A stretch of 55,374 nt of DNA from Limnobacter sp. MED105 (GCF_000170915.1 NZ_ABCT01000017.1:1-55374); one strand, 5' to 3'. Shown: positions 16,759 through 27,105, numbered from the stretch's first letter. The notes: a model not told the origin generated them from the letters alone. Program-made: numbers and translations.

Positions 16759-17919
16759 ATGATTAATATAAGAAAAATGGCTCTGGGCACCAGCGCCTTG
16801 TTGACTGTTGGCACGTTGACCCTGGCCGGCTGCGGCAGTCAAGAAGGCGGTGCAAATGCTGCAGCAGCCCCCGCTCTGCCCAAAGTTCGGGTGTTTGATG
16901 TGGCTGCCAAGCCCGTGTCGCTCTACACCGAATTGCCAGGCCGAACCAGCCCCTACCTGATCGCCGAGGTGCGCCCCCAAGTGAATGGGATCATCAAGGC
17001 GCGTCAGTTTCAGGAAGGTGGTGATGTAAAAGCAGGCACATCCCTGTATCAAATTGACGCTTCCACCTATCAAGCCGAATATGCGAGCGCCAAAGCCATG
17101 CTTGAGAAAGCGCAAGCCAACCTGACCAGCGCGAAAATTCGAAACGATCGTTTCCAGGAACTGGCCAAACTCAACGCGGTAAGCCAACAAGAACGTGATG
17201 ACGCCTACGCAGCGCTGAAACAGGCTGAGGCCGATGTGGCCTCGGGCAAAGCCGCCGTTCAATCGGCGCAAATCAACCTGAACTACACCAAGGTAACTGC
17301 ACCCATCAGTGGTCGAATTGGCCGTTCCAGCATTACGCCAGGTGCTTTGGTACAGCAAGGACAAGCCAACCCACTGACCACCATTCAGCAACTGGATCCC
17401 ATCTATGTTGACCTGACACAATCCACCAGCGAACTGCTTCAACTCAAGCGTGACCTGGAAAGTGGTGTGCTGAAAAGCGCGGGCAAAGACGCCGCCAAAG
17501 TTACCTTGAAGCTTGAAGATGGTTCCAGCTACGCACAAGAAGGCAAACTGCAATTCAGCGATGTGACCGTGGACCAGAACACAGGCACAGTTACCTTGCG
17601 CGCGGTGTTCCCCAACCCCAAACTGCAGTTGTTACCCGGCATGTATGTTCGAGCCTCACTTGAAGAAGGCGTGCGCGAAGCCGGTATTCTGGTGCCGCAA
17701 AAAGGCATCATGCGTGATGCAACCGGTGCGCCATCTGCTTTCGTGGTGGGTCAGGACAACAAAGTTGAAAAACGCAGCGTAGAAACAGCCAGAGCCATTG
17801 GCGACCAGTGGCTGATTGCCGAGGGCCTTCAAGCGGGTGATCGCCTGATTGTCGAAGGTATCCAGAAAGTTCGCCCCGGTCAGGAAGTTGAAATCCTTTC
17901 CGACTCTGAGAACAAGTAA
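16759..17919 (+). CDS. RND efflux periplasmic adaptor lipoprotein (AcrA/MexA type)
   Basis: 386 residues. Lipoprotein signal with lipobox LAGC (C25), barrel-sandwich halves around PYLIAEVRPQVNGIIKARQF and KVTAPISGRIGRS, a coiled-coil hairpin between them (about 100-175) and a beta-barrel / membrane-proximal domain to the C-terminus (LLPGMYVRASLEEG). It links the inner-membrane pump to an outer-membrane channel. The pump gene follows 24 bp downstream. No TolC/OprM-type gene is present, so an unlinked channel must be used. Confidence 0.93.
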   Translation: MINIRKMALGTSALLTVGTLTLAGCGSQEGGANAAAAPALPKVRVFDVAAKPVSLYTELPGRTSPYLIAEVRPQVNGIIKARQFQEGGDVKAGTSLYQIDASTYQAEYASAKAMLEKAQANLTSAKIRNDRFQELAKLNAVSQQERDDAYAALKQAEADVASGKAAVQSAQINLNYTKVTAPISGRIGRSSITPGALVQQGQANPLTTIQQLDPIYVDLTQSTSELLQLKRDLESGVLKSAGKDAAKVTLKLEDGSSYAQEGKLQFSDVTVDQNTGTVTLRAVFPNPKLQLLPGMYVRASLEEGVREAGILVPQKGIMRDATGAPSAFVVGQDNKVEKRSVETARAIGDQWLIAEGLQAGDRLIVEGIQKVRPGQEVEILSDSENK

Positions 17920-17943
17920 ACAACGCCTGGCAGGAGCAGTACC

Positions 17944-20900
17944 ATGTCCCGATTTTTTATTGATCGCCCCATTTTTGCGTGGGTGATCGCGATTGTTATC
18001 ATGTTGGCCGGCGCGTTGGCCATTTTCAATTTGCCTGTGGCGCAATACCCGGCCATTGCACCACCCGCTGTCACCATTCAAGCCACTTACCCGGGTGCTT
18101 CGGCAGAAACCCTGCAAGATTCGGTCACTCAGGTGATTGAGCAACGCATGACAGGCCTGGATGGTTTCCGTTACATGAAGTCCACCAGCGACTCCACTGG
18201 CCGCCTGCGGATCGAACTTACCTTTGAGCCCGGCACCAATCCCGATATCGCCCAGGTGCAAGTTCAAAACAAATTGAGTTTGGCTGTGCCTCTGCTGCCC
18301 GACGCCGTTCAACGTCAGGGCATTCAAGTGACCAAAAGTGCAACAGGCTATTTGCTTGTAATTGCATTTACGGCAGTGGATGGTGCATATACCTCCACCG
18401 AGCTCGCCGACTTTATTACCACCAATGTGCAAGACACTGTTAGCCGCGTGACCGGTGTGGGCGAGGTGCAAGTGTTTGGTAGTCCATATGCCATGCGCAT
18501 TTGGCTAAACCCAGACAAAATGAACCAGTTCAAAGTGACACCGGGCGACATTCGAAGTGCCGTGCTGGCCCAGAACGCGCAGGTGTCGGCGGGTGAATTG
18601 GGCGGGGCACCGGCTGTGAAAGGTCAAACGCTCACGGCAACCATCACCGCGCAAACCTTGCTGGAAACACCCAAAGACTTCGAACAAATTATTTTGCGCA
18701 CTACGGAAGACGGAGCCACTGTGCGTCTGAAAGACGTGGCGCGTATTGATTATGGCAGTGAAAACTACAATATTTTGCCGCGCTGGAACGGACGCAATGC
18801 ATCCGGTATTGGTATCCGCCTGGCCTCGGGTGCCAACGCGCTGGACACCGCTGAAGGCGTAATCGCCGAGATGGAGCGCATTACACCCCTCATCCCCGAA
18901 GGCATGGAATGGGACGTGGCCTACGACACCACACCGTTCGTGAAAATTTCCATTGAAGGTGTGGTCAAAACCCTGATCGAGGCCATTATTCTTGTGTTCC
19001 TCGTGATGTACCTGTTCCTGCAAAACTTCCGGGCCACGTTGATTCCAACGATTGCGGTACCCGTGGTGTTGCTGGGTACATTTGCAGTGCTGTCCGCATT
19101 CGGATTTTCAATCAACACGTTGACCATGTTTGCCATGGTGTTGGCTATCGGCCTTCTGGTGGACGACGCCATTGTGGTGGTTGAAAACGTTGAACGTGTC
19201 ATGGCCGAAGAAGGTTTATCTCCTTTGGAGGCCACGAGAAAATCGATGGACCAAATTACCGGTGCCTTGGTGGGTATTGGTTTGGTGCTGTCGGCCGTGT
19301 TTGTACCCATGGCATTCTTCCCGGGTTCTGCTGGCGTCATTTACAAGCAATTTTCAATCACCATTGTGTCGGCCATGGCCTTGTCGGTGATTGTGGCACT
19401 GGTGCTGACACCTGCTTTGTGTGCCACCATGCTAAAACCCGTTGAAAAGGGGCACACCCACGAGAAAAAAGGGTTCTTCGGCTGGTTCAACCGCAAGTTT
19501 GATTCAAGCAACGCACGTTATCAGGGCGCTGTTGGCCGCATGCTGCACAAGTCGGGGCGCTCGCTGATCATTTACGGCGGCTTACTGGCGATTACCGCGT
19601 TCATGTTCACGCGCTTACCCACCTCATTCTTGCCGGATGAGGACCAAGGCGTATTCTTCACACAGGTGCAGTTGCCAGCGGGTGCTACGCAAGAACAAAC
19701 CCTGCAAGTACTGGCCAAGATGGAAGATTACTTCCTGAATGAGGAAGGTGACAATGTGAAATCTTTGTTCACCGTAGCCGGTTTCAGCTTCTCAGGTACC
19801 GGCCAAAACTCGGGTATTGGTTTTGTACGCCTGCGCGACTGGAGCGAACGCCCCGGCAAAGAAAATTCAGCTGCCGGCATCGTGCAACGCGCCTCGGCTG
19901 AATTTGCAAGCTGGCCTGAAGCCCAGGCCTTTGCATTTGCACCACCTGCCATTCGGGAGTTGGGCAATGCTTCAGGCTTTAACCTGTTTATTCAGGACCG
20001 AACTGGTTTGGGGCGCGATGCGCTGATTCAAGCTCGAAACACCATGATTGGCGAAGCAGCCAAAAACCCGGTTTTGATGGGTGTTCGCCCCAATGCAACA
20101 GCCGACACGCCGCAGTACCAACTTGACATTGACAATGCCAAAGCCGGTGCCCTGGGTGTGAGCGTTTCAGAGATCAGCGACACACTCACCTCAGCCTGGG
20201 GTGGCAGTTTTATCAATGACTTTCTGGACCGCGGCCGTGTAAAACGCGTGTACATGCAGGCCGACGCACCGTTCCGCATGTTGCCGGAAGACCTGAACCG
20301 GTTTTACGTGCGCAACAACGACGGCGAAATGGTGCCCTTCTCCAACTTCTCATCGGCGCAATGGTCCATGGCCTCTCCACGCCTTGAGCGCTACAACGGT
20401 TTGCCTGCGGTGGAAATTCAAGGGCAAGCTGCACCCGGCATGAGCTCGGGCGACGCCATGGATGCAATGGAAGCCATCGCTGCAAACCTGCCAGAAGGCA
20501 TGGGCATTGAGTGGACAGGCTTGTCATACGAAGAACGACAGTCTGGTTCGCAAGCGCCACTGCTTTATGCGCTTTCGCTGCTGATCGTATTTTTGTGTTT
20601 GGCGGCACTGTATGAAAGCTGGTCCATTCCATTTGCGGTCATGCTGATTGTGCCTTTGGGTGTGGTGGGGGCCTTGCTGGCAGCCAGTGGCCGCGGCCTT
20701 GCCAATGACGTGTACTTCCAGGTGGCCTTGCTGACCACTGTGGGTTTGTCGGCGAAAAACGCAATTCTGATTGTTGAATTTGCCAAGGAACAATTCGACC
20801 AAGGCCGTGACTTGCTGGAAGCCACACTGGATGCAGTGCGCATGCGTTTGCGCCCCATTATCATGACCTCGCTGGCCTTTGGCCTCGGCGTAGTGCCCTT

Positions 20901-21078
20901 GGCTATTTCGACAGGTGCGGGCTCGGGCAGTCAAAATGCGATCGGTACCGGCGTATTGGGCGGCACCATTTCTGCAACCGTGTTGGGCATTTTCTTCGTA
21001 CCCATTTTCTTCGTAGTGGTAACCCGTTTGTTTGGCAACAAACGTGCAAAGCAAAATACCGCAGCACAAGGAGAATAA
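17944..21078 (+). CDS. RND multidrug efflux permease (AcrB/MexB, HAE1 family)
   Basis: 1044-residue proton-driven trimeric pump, the usual family length. The N-terminus [17 protein letters not shown] is the HAE1 signature. The proton-relay aspartates are D407-D408 in [17 protein letters not shown], exactly where AcrB has them, and the partner lysine is K938 in [15 protein letters not shown]. Two large periplasmic loops lie between helices 1-2 and 7-8. It exports hydrophobic drugs, dyes or detergents; the substrate range is not predictable. It is the middle gene of the adaptor-pump-TetR operon. Confidence 0.96.
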   Translation: MSRFFIDRPIFAWVIAIVIMLAGALAIFNLPVAQYPAIAPPAVTIQATYPGASAETLQDSVTQVIEQRMTGLDGFRYMKSTSDSTGRLRIELTFEPGTNPDIAQVQVQNKLSLAVPLLPDAVQRQGIQVTKSATGYLLVIAFTAVDGAYTSTELADFITTNVQDTVSRVTGVGEVQVFGSPYAMRIWLNPDKMNQFKVTPGDIRSAVLAQNAQVSAGELGGAPAVKGQTLTATITAQTLLETPKDFEQIILRTTEDGATVRLKDVARIDYGSENYNILPRWNGRNASGIGIRLASGANALDTAEGVIAEMERITPLIPEGMEWDVAYDTTPFVKISIEGVVKTLIEAIILVFLVMYLFLQNFRATLIPTIAVPVVLLGTFAVLSAFGFSINTLTMFAMVLAIGLLVDDAIVVVENVERVMAEEGLSPLEATRKSMDQITGALVGIGLVLSAVFVPMAFFPGSAGVIYKQFSITIVSAMALSVIVALVLTPALCATMLKPVEKGHTHEKKGFFGWFNRKFDSSNARYQGAVGRMLHKSGRSLIIYGGLLAITAFMFTRLPTSFLPDEDQGVFFTQVQLPAGATQEQTLQVLAKMEDYFLNEEGDNVKSLFTVAGFSFSGTGQNSGIGFVRLRDWSERPGKENSAAGIVQRASAEFASWPEAQAFAFAPPAIRELGNASGFNLFIQDRTGLGRDALIQARNTMIGEAAKNPVLMGVRPNATADTPQYQLDIDNAKAGALGVSVSEISDTLTSAWGGSFINDFLDRGRVKRVYMQADAPFRMLPEDLNRFYVRNNDGEMVPFSNFSSAQWSMASPRLERYNGLPAVEIQGQAAPGMSSGDAMDAMEAIAANLPEGMGIEWTGLSYEERQSGSQAPLLYALSLLIVFLCLAALYESWSIPFAVMLIVPLGVVGALLAASGRGLANDVYFQVALLTTVGLSAKNAILIVEFAKEQFDQGRDLLEATLDAVRMRLRPIIMTSLAFGLGVVPLAISTGAGSGSQNAIGTGVLGGTISATVLGIFFVPIFFVVVTRLFGNKRAKQNTAAQGE

Positions 21079-21079
21079 A

Positions 21080-21679
21080 ATGAATCAGGACTTGAAAGCA
21101 CCTGGCAGCAAAGCAGAACTTCGCCGACAACAAATTCTGGATGCAGCAGCGGAGTGTTTCAGGAAAAGTGGTTTTCACGGTGCCAGCATGTCGGAGATTG
21201 CGAAATCTTTCGGCATGAGTGCTGGCCACATCTACAATTACTTCGAGAGCAAAGAAGCAATCATTGAAGCGATGGTCAAACGCGACCTTGACCAGGCACT
21301 GGAGCGGATCGCAAAAATTCAGGGGGAAAAAGACATTCTGAAAGCCATGCTCGGCACTGTCGATGAGGGTGTGCAAAGGCGCATCGACCGCAGTGAACTT
21401 GACACCGAGATTTTGGCGGAAGCCGCCCGGAATCCAAAAGTCGCAGCAACCGTTCAAGGCACGGATACAGTCATTCGGGAAAAGGTCACCCAACTGATCA
21501 AAGGCATTCAGCCCCTGAAAAACTCAACTCCCTGCGAGCTCAACCTTGCTGCGAAATCCACCATTCTGATGGCCTTGTTCGATGGACTTCAAATTCGCGC
21601 CATACGCGACCCGAACATGAAAGCCGACGACATTGCCCGCGTGTTGAAAAGCGTGATTCAACAGATGCTTCAAAGCTGA
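21080..21679 (+). CDS. TetR/AcrR family regulator of the efflux operon
   Basis: 199 residues. The N-terminal helix-turn-helix runs from RRQQILDAAAECF to SMSEIAKSFGMSAGHIYNYF (about 14-58), with a helical ligand-binding C-terminal domain. The ATG follows AAGGAG and lies one base past the pump stop. Placing the repressor as the last gene of its own operon gives negative feedback. The palindrome at 16693-16706 is the likely target. Confidence 0.9.
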   Translation: MNQDLKAPGSKAELRRQQILDAAAECFRKSGFHGASMSEIAKSFGMSAGHIYNYFESKEAIIEAMVKRDLDQALERIAKIQGEKDILKAMLGTVDEGVQRRIDRSELDTEILAEAARNPKVAATVQGTDTVIREKVTQLIKGIQPLKNSTPCELNLAAKSTILMALFDGLQIRAIRDPNMKADDIARVLKSVIQQMLQS

Positions 21680-21683
21680 TATT

Positions 21684-21731
21684 GGCGCGGCAGGCCTGCG
21701 GTATACTCGGGCTCTAATTCACTGCCGCGCC
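21684..21731 (+). promoter_or_regulatory. Leader inverted repeat directly before the FecCD permease
   Basis: GGCGCGGCAG (21684-21693) is perfectly complementary to CTGCCGCGCC (21722-21731), ending 4 nt before the ATG at 21736. The 28-nt interval contains TATACT (21702-21707), a good -10. No Shine-Dalgarno is visible, so the stem would occupy the ribosome-binding zone if transcribed. An operator spanning the -10 is the alternative. Confidence 0.55.
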
Positions 21732-21735
21732 CCTC

Positions 21736-22731
21736 ATGCCTAGAGCTGTCCTTCCTTACAGCCTGCCCTTGCTGCTGATCACATTGATCGGCTTTGCCGC
21801 GCTTTCGCTCACCTTGGGCGCGTATCCACTGGGGCTTCTGGAAAGCCTGCATGCCCTGTTGGGTACTGGCGAACCAATCGCTGTTCAAGTGGTTCAAGAC
21901 ATTCGCTTGCCCCGCACGCTCGGCGCCATTTTGGTCGGCGCTGCGCTGGCAGCAGCAGGTGCTGCCTATCAATTGCTGTTCAGAAACCCGCTGGTGTCCC
22001 CCGATATTCTGGGTGTGTCCTCCGGAGCAGGCTTGGGTGCAGTGCTCGGCTTGTTTTTGGGCTTGCCGGTACTTGGTGTACAAAGCCTGGCTTTTGCAGG
22101 CGGACTTGCTGCTGTAGCGCTGGTGATCGCGCTGGGCAAAGCGATTCAACATGCAGACCGAACTTTGGTGCTGGTGTTGACCGGTGTGGTTTTGGGTGCC
22201 CTGGCTGGTGCAATCACTTCCCTGCTGAAAATTCTTGCAGACCCATACGATCAGTTACCGGCCATCACCTTCTGGTTACTCGGCAGTTTAAGCGGGATAC
22301 AAATGGCCGAGGTGTGGGTAGTGGCACCCGTGGTATTGGTGGCCTGCTCGGCGCTGTATTTGCTGCGCTGGCGTTTGAATGTACTTAGCCTGCCCGAAGC
22401 TGAAGCGAATGCTTTGGGGGTCCAGGTTAAACCCCTTCGAATCGCAGTGATTGCGCTGGCCACGATCATGACGAGCGCTGTGGTGGCCGTGGCTGGTGTA
22501 ATCGGCTGGATCGGCTTGCTGATTCCCCATGCAGCACGCCTGCTTGTCGGACCCAGCCTGGCCCGCCTTCTCCCCATGTCAATCCTGATGGGTTCGCTGT
22601 TCCTGCTTCTTGTCGACACGGCATCGAGAAGCCTGGGCGATCTTGAAATACCGCTGGGTATTCTGACTGCACTGGTGGGTGCACCATTCTTTCTGGGATT
22701 GCTGTTGCGGCGTGCGGGGGCCAACCATTGA
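21736..22731 (+). CDS. FecCD-family ABC transporter permease (siderophore / haem / B12 type)
   Basis: 331-residue inner-membrane permease with about ten helices. Family motifs include RLPRTLGAILVGAALAAAGA, NPLVSPDILGVSSGAGLGA, the coupling-region GVIGWIGLLIPHAARLLVG and the ending LGDLEIPLGILTALVGAPFF. Two copies pair with two ATPases to import iron chelates or corrinoids. The ATPase gene overlaps its stop. No substrate-binding protein, receptor or riboswitch is recognisable nearby, so the ligand is unresolved. Confidence 0.9.
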   Translation: MPRAVLPYSLPLLLITLIGFAALSLTLGAYPLGLLESLHALLGTGEPIAVQVVQDIRLPRTLGAILVGAALAAAGAAYQLLFRNPLVSPDILGVSSGAGLGAVLGLFLGLPVLGVQSLAFAGGLAAVALVIALGKAIQHADRTLVLVLTGVVLGALAGAITSLLKILADPYDQLPAITFWLLGSLSGIQMAEVWVVAPVVLVACSALYLLRWRLNVLSLPEAEANALGVQVKPLRIAVIALATIMTSAVVAVAGVIGWIGLLIPHAARLLVGPSLARLLPMSILMGSLFLLLVDTASRSLGDLEIPLGILTALVGAPFFLGLLLRRAGANH

Positions 22732-23498
22732 GCCTGAAAACAGAAAACCTGTCTGTGGGCCACGGCGGCTGTGCCGTGCTTGAGCACATTGATCTGGAAC
22801 TGAAGCAAGGCGAAATACTTTGCCTGCTCGGCCCCAATGGAAGCGGCAAAAGTACGCTGATCAAAACGCTTTTGAACCTAATACCACCCTGCGCGGGGCG
22901 GGTGTTGATCAACAGCACCCCAGTGCAACAGCTGGCAGCGCGAGAACTTGCGTTGCACTTGGCTTATGTACCGCAAAGCCATGCCAACAACCTCGGGTTT
23001 TCCGTGTGGGATACCGTGTTAATGGGTCGAACCACACATTGGGGTTTGTTCGGTGGCCCCACACACGCCGACCACCAATTTGTTCACGACGCTCTGGAAC
23101 AATTGGGTATTCATGATTTGAAACAACGAGATTTCCATCTGCTTTCCGGCGGTCAACAACAGTTGGTGCTGATTGCGCGTGCCTTGTGCCAGGGTGCGCA
23201 AACTCTTGTTCTCGATGAGCCCACTGCCAATCTCGACTTTGCGAATGCAGCCAAGGTCATGAACACATTGGCATCACTGGCAGCCGCTGGAAAAAGTGTG
23301 GTGCTGAGCACGCACAATCCACAAGATGCGCTGGGCGTCAATGCCACCGCCTGCTTGCTCAAAGGGCGTGCAGTGCTCGCGCAAGGCCCCGCCCACCAGG
23401 TGATAACCTCCAACACTTTGAGCGTGCTGTACGGGCTTCCTGTCACAGTCAGCAAAACCGAGTCGGGTCACACCGCAGTGGTTCCGGGCAATCACTGA
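22728..23498 (+). CDS. ABC transporter ATP-binding protein (FecE/BtuD type)
   Basis: 256 residues. Walker A is GPNGSGKST (about 38-46), the Q-loop is in YVPQSH, the signature is LSGGQQQLV and Walker B is LVLDEPTANLD with a switch His in STHNP. It energises the FecCD permease. The start is a TTG inside the permease stop region (TTGA, 4-bp overlap), so the two are translationally coupled. Convergent with cueR, whose stop abuts at 23499. Confidence 0.9.
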   Translation: MSLKTENLSVGHGGCAVLEHIDLELKQGEILCLLGPNGSGKSTLIKTLLNLIPPCAGRVLINSTPVQQLAARELALHLAYVPQSHANNLGFSVWDTVLMGRTTHWGLFGGPTHADHQFVHDALEQLGIHDLKQRDFHLLSGGQQQLVLIARALCQGAQTLVLDEPTANLDFANAAKVMNTLASLAAAGKSVVLSTHNPQDALGVNATACLLKGRAVLAQGPAHQVITSNTLSVLYGLPVTVSKTESGHTAVVPGNH

Positions 23499-23915
23499 TC
23501 ACTCAGCAGCCAATCCTTCGAGGATTGGGCAGTCTGGCCGGGAATCGCCCTTGCAGCAATGTACCAGTCGTTCAAGTTCGGACTTCATCGCATTCAGTTC
23601 ACGGATTTTGGATTCCAGCGCACTCAGATGCGACTGCGCCAGTTTCTTCACTTCACGGCTTGGACGTGTTTTGTCTTGCCACAGCCCCAGCAATTCCTCG
23701 ATCTGTTTGATTGAAAAACCCAGGTCGCGTGAATGGCGAATAAAGCGCAACACATGCAAATCGCGACTGTTGTATAGCCTGTACCCTGCATCGGTTCGTG
23801 CGGCCTCCTTCAACAAACCCACTTGCTCATAGTGGCGAATCATTTTCGCGGAGATACCCGACTCCATCGCGGCCTCGCCGATGGTGTAGTAAGGCGTGTT
23901 TATTGTCATGTCCAT
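23499..23915 (-). CDS. cueR: Copper-responsive MerR-family activator CueR
   Basis: 138 residues. N-terminal MerR winged helix (TIGEAAMESGISAKMIRHYEQ, about 11-31), a dimerising coiled coil (about 85-118) and a metal loop HCCKGDSRPDCPIL with C121 and C129 spaced as in E. coli CueR C112/C120. CueR senses Cu(I), Ag(I) and Au(I) and activates promoters with a 19-bp spacer; two such promoters lie at 26160-26225. The ATG at 23915 follows AAGGAG. It lies 13 bp after the copA stop and is probably co-transcribed with it. Confidence 0.92.
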   Translation of the reverse strand: MDMTINTPYYTIGEAAMESGISAKMIRHYEQVGLLKEAARTDAGYRLYNSRDLHVLRFIRHSRDLGFSIKQIEELLGLWQDKTRPSREVKKLAQSHLSALESKIRELNAMKSELERLVHCCKGDSRPDCPILEGLAAE

Positions 23916-23928
23916 ATCGGGCTCCTTC

Positions 23929-26133
23929 TCATTTGCCAGAATTGGCAGGCTTCCAGTTACGCAACATCAAGGCGTTGGTGACTACACTGACCGAGCTCAG
24001 GGCCATGGCTGTGCCCGCCAGCACGGGGTTCAGGTAACCAAGGGCGGCCAGCGGTATACCCACCGCGTTGTAGATGAAGGCCCAGAACAGATTCTGTTTG
24101 ATCTTGTTGTAGGTGCGGCGTGAAATGTCGATGGTTTGCGCCACCAAGCTGGGATCAGAACGCATCAGCGTGATGTCGGCTGTGTGCATGGCCACGTCGG
24201 TCCCAGTGGACATGGCAAAGCTGACATCGGCCACCGCCAGCGCAGGCGCATCATTAATGCCGTCGCCCACCATGGCCACCACCTGTTTGCCATGGTCATT
24301 GGCGTCGCGAAGCGCAGCCACTGCCCTGGATTTGTCGCCGGGCAGTTGTTCGGCCAACACCTGTTGAATTCCCAACTCAGTGGCCACTCGCTCAGCGCTG
24401 GCTTGTGTGTCGCCTGTCAATAAAACCGTGTTCACATGAAGCCTGTGCAATGAATTGACAGCACCGTGTGCGCTGGGTTTCAGTTCATCGCCGAAGGCCA
24501 GTGCACCCAGCAAACGAAAACCCGTGCCGGTTTCTTCAGCCACCCATGACCGGGTTGCTGCATTGGGGCTCAACTTGCCCAATAGTTGTTGCATGGTGTT
24601 GTTTGAAACACCCAGTTCTTCCATCCAGCGAATGGTGCCGACATACACGCGGCCTTCACCCACCATGGCCGACAATCCCTTGCCTGCAACATCTTGCAAA
24701 TCGCTGGCCTTGGGCACAACAAGCCGTTCTTGTTGGGCTCGGTCTTTCACCGCACTGGCCAGCGGATGCATGCTGCCTGCTTCCACCGCCGCGGCCTTGG
24801 CCAGCATGGCGCCTGCTTCGCCCTGCACAGCTTCACACTGCATCAAGGTGGGCTTGCCCACAGTCAGCGTACCGGTTTTGTCGAACACCACCGTGTTAAT
24901 GCTGTGTGCCAGCTCGAGTGCCTGTGCGTCTTTGATCAAAATTCCGTTGCGCGCTGCCACCCCAGTGCCTGCCATAATCGCCGTGGGTGTGGCCAAACCC
25001 AATGCGCAAGGGCAAGCGATCACCAACACAGCCACTGCATTCAAAATGGCCACTTCCCAGTTACTTGTGAATCCCCACGCAAGCAAGGTGAACAGCGCGA
25101 TCACCAACACCACGGGGACAAACACGGCACTGACCTTGTCGACCAGTTTTTGAATGTCTGGCTTGGCGGCCTGCGCATCTTCTACCAAACGAATAATACG
25201 GGCCAATGTCGTTTCTGTGCCCACGGCGCTGGTCTGGATCAACAGCAAACCATCAATGTTCACCGCGCCACCGGTCATTTTGCTGCCCACTGCTTTCACC
25301 ACAGGTTCGCTTTCACCGGTGATCAAGGCCTCGTCCACATGACTGCTGCCTTCAAGCACCACACCATCCACAGGAACCCTTTCGCCGGGGCGAACCAAGA
25401 CTTGGTCACCCAATTGCACCTGCGCCATTGGCACAGTTTGCTCCACACCGTCACGACGTACGCGAGCTGTGTCGGGCCGCAAAGCCTGCAAAGCGGCAAT
25501 TGCAGCCGTGGTTTGACGTTTCGCACGGCCTTCAAGCCACTTGCCCAGCATCACCAAAGTAATCACCGCGCTCGAGGCTTCAAAGTACAGGTGGCTGCTG
25601 CCCTGCTCCATCATGTAAACAGACAGGCCAAATGCCGCTGTGGTGCCAATGGCCACCAACAAATCCATATTGCCGGTGCGGTTCTGAATGGCCTTCAAAC
25701 CAGCGCGGTAAAAGCGCCCGCCCAACCAGAACTGAACCGGAATGGCCAGAAACAATTGCATGAAACCCGGCAGCATCCAGTGCTTTCCAAACGGCATGGC
25801 GATCATGGGCAGTACCAAGGGCAAGGTTAAAAGCGCTGCGATCGCAACCAATGCGCCTTCGCCGAATCCTTCCTTGGCCGGTGCGCCTTGAGTGGCTGCT
25901 TTTTCGCCAGCCTGATTCAAAACTTCGGCTTCATAACCAGCATCGACTACTGCCTTGGCAATTTGCTCAGATGTGGCGGGATTGGAAAATTCAATCTGCG
26001 CTTTTTCTGTGGCCAGGTTCACTGTGGCATATTGCACACCCGGCACTTTCAACAGCGCTTTCTCGACTGCGCTGGAACAGGACGCACAACTCATCCCGCC
26101 GACGGCAATATTCAATATGTGATTCGAACTCAT
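23929..26133 (-). CDS. copA: Copper-exporting P1B-type ATPase
   Basis: Inner-membrane pump that removes Cu(I)/Ag(I) from the cytoplasm using ATP. 734 residues: one N-terminal heavy-metal-binding domain with GMSCASC (C16/C19), the actuator TGES (272-275), the membrane metal site CPC (374-376), the phosphorylation motif DKTGT (418-422), the HP locus GSMHPLASA and the hinge GDGINDAP (623-630). The ATG at 26133 has CGGAGA upstream; an earlier in-frame start would add 19 residues across the promoter and was rejected. A CueR-type promoter begins 27 bp upstream. Confidence 0.96.
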   Translation of the reverse strand: MSSNHILNIAVGGMSCASCSSAVEKALLKVPGVQYATVNLATEKAQIEFSNPATSEQIAKAVVDAGYEAEVLNQAGEKAATQGAPAKEGFGEGALVAIAALLTLPLVLPMIAMPFGKHWMLPGFMQLFLAIPVQFWLGGRFYRAGLKAIQNRTGNMDLLVAIGTTAAFGLSVYMMEQGSSHLYFEASSAVITLVMLGKWLEGRAKRQTTAAIAALQALRPDTARVRRDGVEQTVPMAQVQLGDQVLVRPGERVPVDGVVLEGSSHVDEALITGESEPVVKAVGSKMTGGAVNIDGLLLIQTSAVGTETTLARIIRLVEDAQAAKPDIQKLVDKVSAVFVPVVLVIALFTLLAWGFTSNWEVAILNAVAVLVIACPCALGLATPTAIMAGTGVAARNGILIKDAQALELAHSINTVVFDKTGTLTVGKPTLMQCEAVQGEAGAMLAKAAAVEAGSMHPLASAVKDRAQQERLVVPKASDLQDVAGKGLSAMVGEGRVYVGTIRWMEELGVSNNTMQQLLGKLSPNAATRSWVAEETGTGFRLLGALAFGDELKPSAHGAVNSLHRLHVNTVLLTGDTQASAERVATELGIQQVLAEQLPGDKSRAVAALRDANDHGKQVVAMVGDGINDAPALAVADVSFAMSTGTDVAMHTADITLMRSDPSLVAQTIDISRRTYNKIKQNLFWAFIYNAVGIPLAALGYLNPVLAGTAMALSSVSVVTNALMLRNWKPANSGK

Positions 26134-26159
26134 GGCATTCTCCGTTGAACAATATCCAC

Positions 26160-26190
26160 AGCATGAACCTTCCAATGATGTCAATGTCAA
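26160..26190 (-). promoter_or_regulatory. CueR-type promoter of copA
   Basis: On the minus strand: TTGACA (26185-26190), a 19-bp spacer ending TTGGAAGGTT, then CATGCT (26160-26165) as -10. The 19-bp spacer with a GGAAGGT half-site closely follows the E. coli copA promoter that CueR untwists. Confidence 0.88.
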
Positions 26191-26194
26191 GCAC

Positions 26195-26225
26195 TTGACC
26201 TTACCATGATTGGAAGCTTCAGACT
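26195..26225 (+). promoter_or_regulatory. CueR-type promoter of copZ
   Basis: TTGACC (26195-26200), a 19-bp spacer running ACCTTACC-like to TTGGAAGCTT, then CAGACT (26220-26225). It has the same geometry as the copA promoter on the opposite strand, and its -35 lies only 4 bp from the other -35, giving a compact divergent CueR regulon. A TACAAT at 26225-26230 is an alternative -10. Confidence 0.82.
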
Positions 26226-26256
26226 ACAATCGTGATCAACCCACCGGAGTGCAACA

Positions 26257-26457
26257 ATGATTGAATTTACCGTAGAGAAAATGAAATGCGGCGGCTGTTC
26301 AGCCAATGTAGAGCGTGCAGTAAAGGCCCAAGACCCCGCAGCCAAAGTGCAAATTGATTTGGGCAAAAAACTGGTTCAGGTTGAAAGCAGTTTACCTGCA
26401 ACCAGCCTCGCCAAAACAATCAGCGATGCGGGCTACCCAGCCGTGCTCAATGGTTGA
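26257..26457 (+). CDS. copZ: Copper chaperone CopZ (heavy-metal-associated domain)
   Basis: 66-residue cytosolic metallochaperone with the MKCGGC metal motif (C11/C14), which delivers Cu(I) to CopA. The length fits a single ferredoxin-like HMA domain. GGAG lies 7 nt before the ATG. Transcribed divergently from copA under the paired CueR promoter. Confidence 0.93.
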   Translation: MIEFTVEKMKCGGCSANVERAVKAQDPAAKVQIDLGKKLVQVESSLPATSLAKTISDAGYPAVLNG

Positions 26458-26478
26458 AATACCAGGTTGATATTCGAC

Positions 26479-27105
26479 TTAGCTTTCCGAGTACGCCTGG
26501 CCCCAGTAATTGTATGTAAACGCCTTGGGGCCGGGCACATACATGGTTTCGATTTCACTGACCTGAAACCCACCGGCTTTCAGCAAAGCGGGAATGTCGC
26601 GGTTCAAGTGGCAACCACCGGCCAGCTTTCCCCACACGGGTTGCAAACGATTCTGCGTGTTGCGCACCTGTTCATCGGGTGCAACACCATGTTCACAAAA
26701 CAGCAATTTTCCGCCCGGTTTCAAGACCCGGCGCATTTCCTTCAAAGCTTGCAGGGGTTCAGGAATGGTGCACAGGGTGTAGGTCATCACAATCGTGTCA
26801 ATGCTTGCATCGGGTAATGGAATTTTCTCGGCGGGAAGCCCCATCAGCTCAACACTCAAACCGGTTTGATCAATTCGTTTTTTCGCCAGGCGGTGCATTT
26901 GCATGGCGGGGTCAAGACCGATAATTTTTTCAACTTTGGAAGCGTCGTAATGGCGCATGTTCAAGCCGGTGCCAATTCCAATTTCAAGCACCAGCCCCGT
27001 GGCTTTGGGCACCACTTTCTGGCGTTGCCTGTTGATGGCTTTCATGCCACATGCGAAATCAAGCAAGGTGGGCAGTACGTGGCGGTCGTATAATTCAGCA
27101 AACAT
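26479..27105 (-). CDS. Class I SAM-dependent methyltransferase
   Basis: 208 residues. SAM motif I is LEIGIGTGLNMRHY with the acidic residue of motif II in GLDPAMQM, followed by MTYTLCTIPEPLQALKEMRRVLKPGG, typical of the Methyltransf_11 group related to phosphatidylethanolamine / ubiquinone methyltransferases. The start MFAELYDRHVLP at 27105 fits the family; an ATG at 27150 would add 15 residues and overlap the divergent NSS start. The substrate is not identifiable. Confidence 0.82.
   Translation of the reverse strand: MFAELYDRHVLPTLLDFACGMKAINRQRQKVVPKATGLVLEIGIGTGLNMRHYDASKVEKIIGLDPAMQMHRLAKKRIDQTGLSVELMGLPAEKIPLPDASIDTIVMTYTLCTIPEPLQALKEMRRVLKPGGKLLFCEHGVAPDEQVRNTQNRLQPVWGKLAGGCHLNRDIPALLKAGGFQVSEIETMYVPGPKAFTYNYWGQAYSES

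Noticed and set aside
16723-17553. Minus-strand 276-codon open frame over the RND adaptor gene
   Set aside because: It is antisense to a well-supported adaptor gene and crosses its promoter, with no recognisable protein features.
24694-25830. Long plus-strand open frame antisense to copA
   Set aside because: It mirrors the codon pattern of copA, is His/Gln rich with no domain, and lacks a ribosome site. The opposite strand encodes an unmistakable P1B ATPase.
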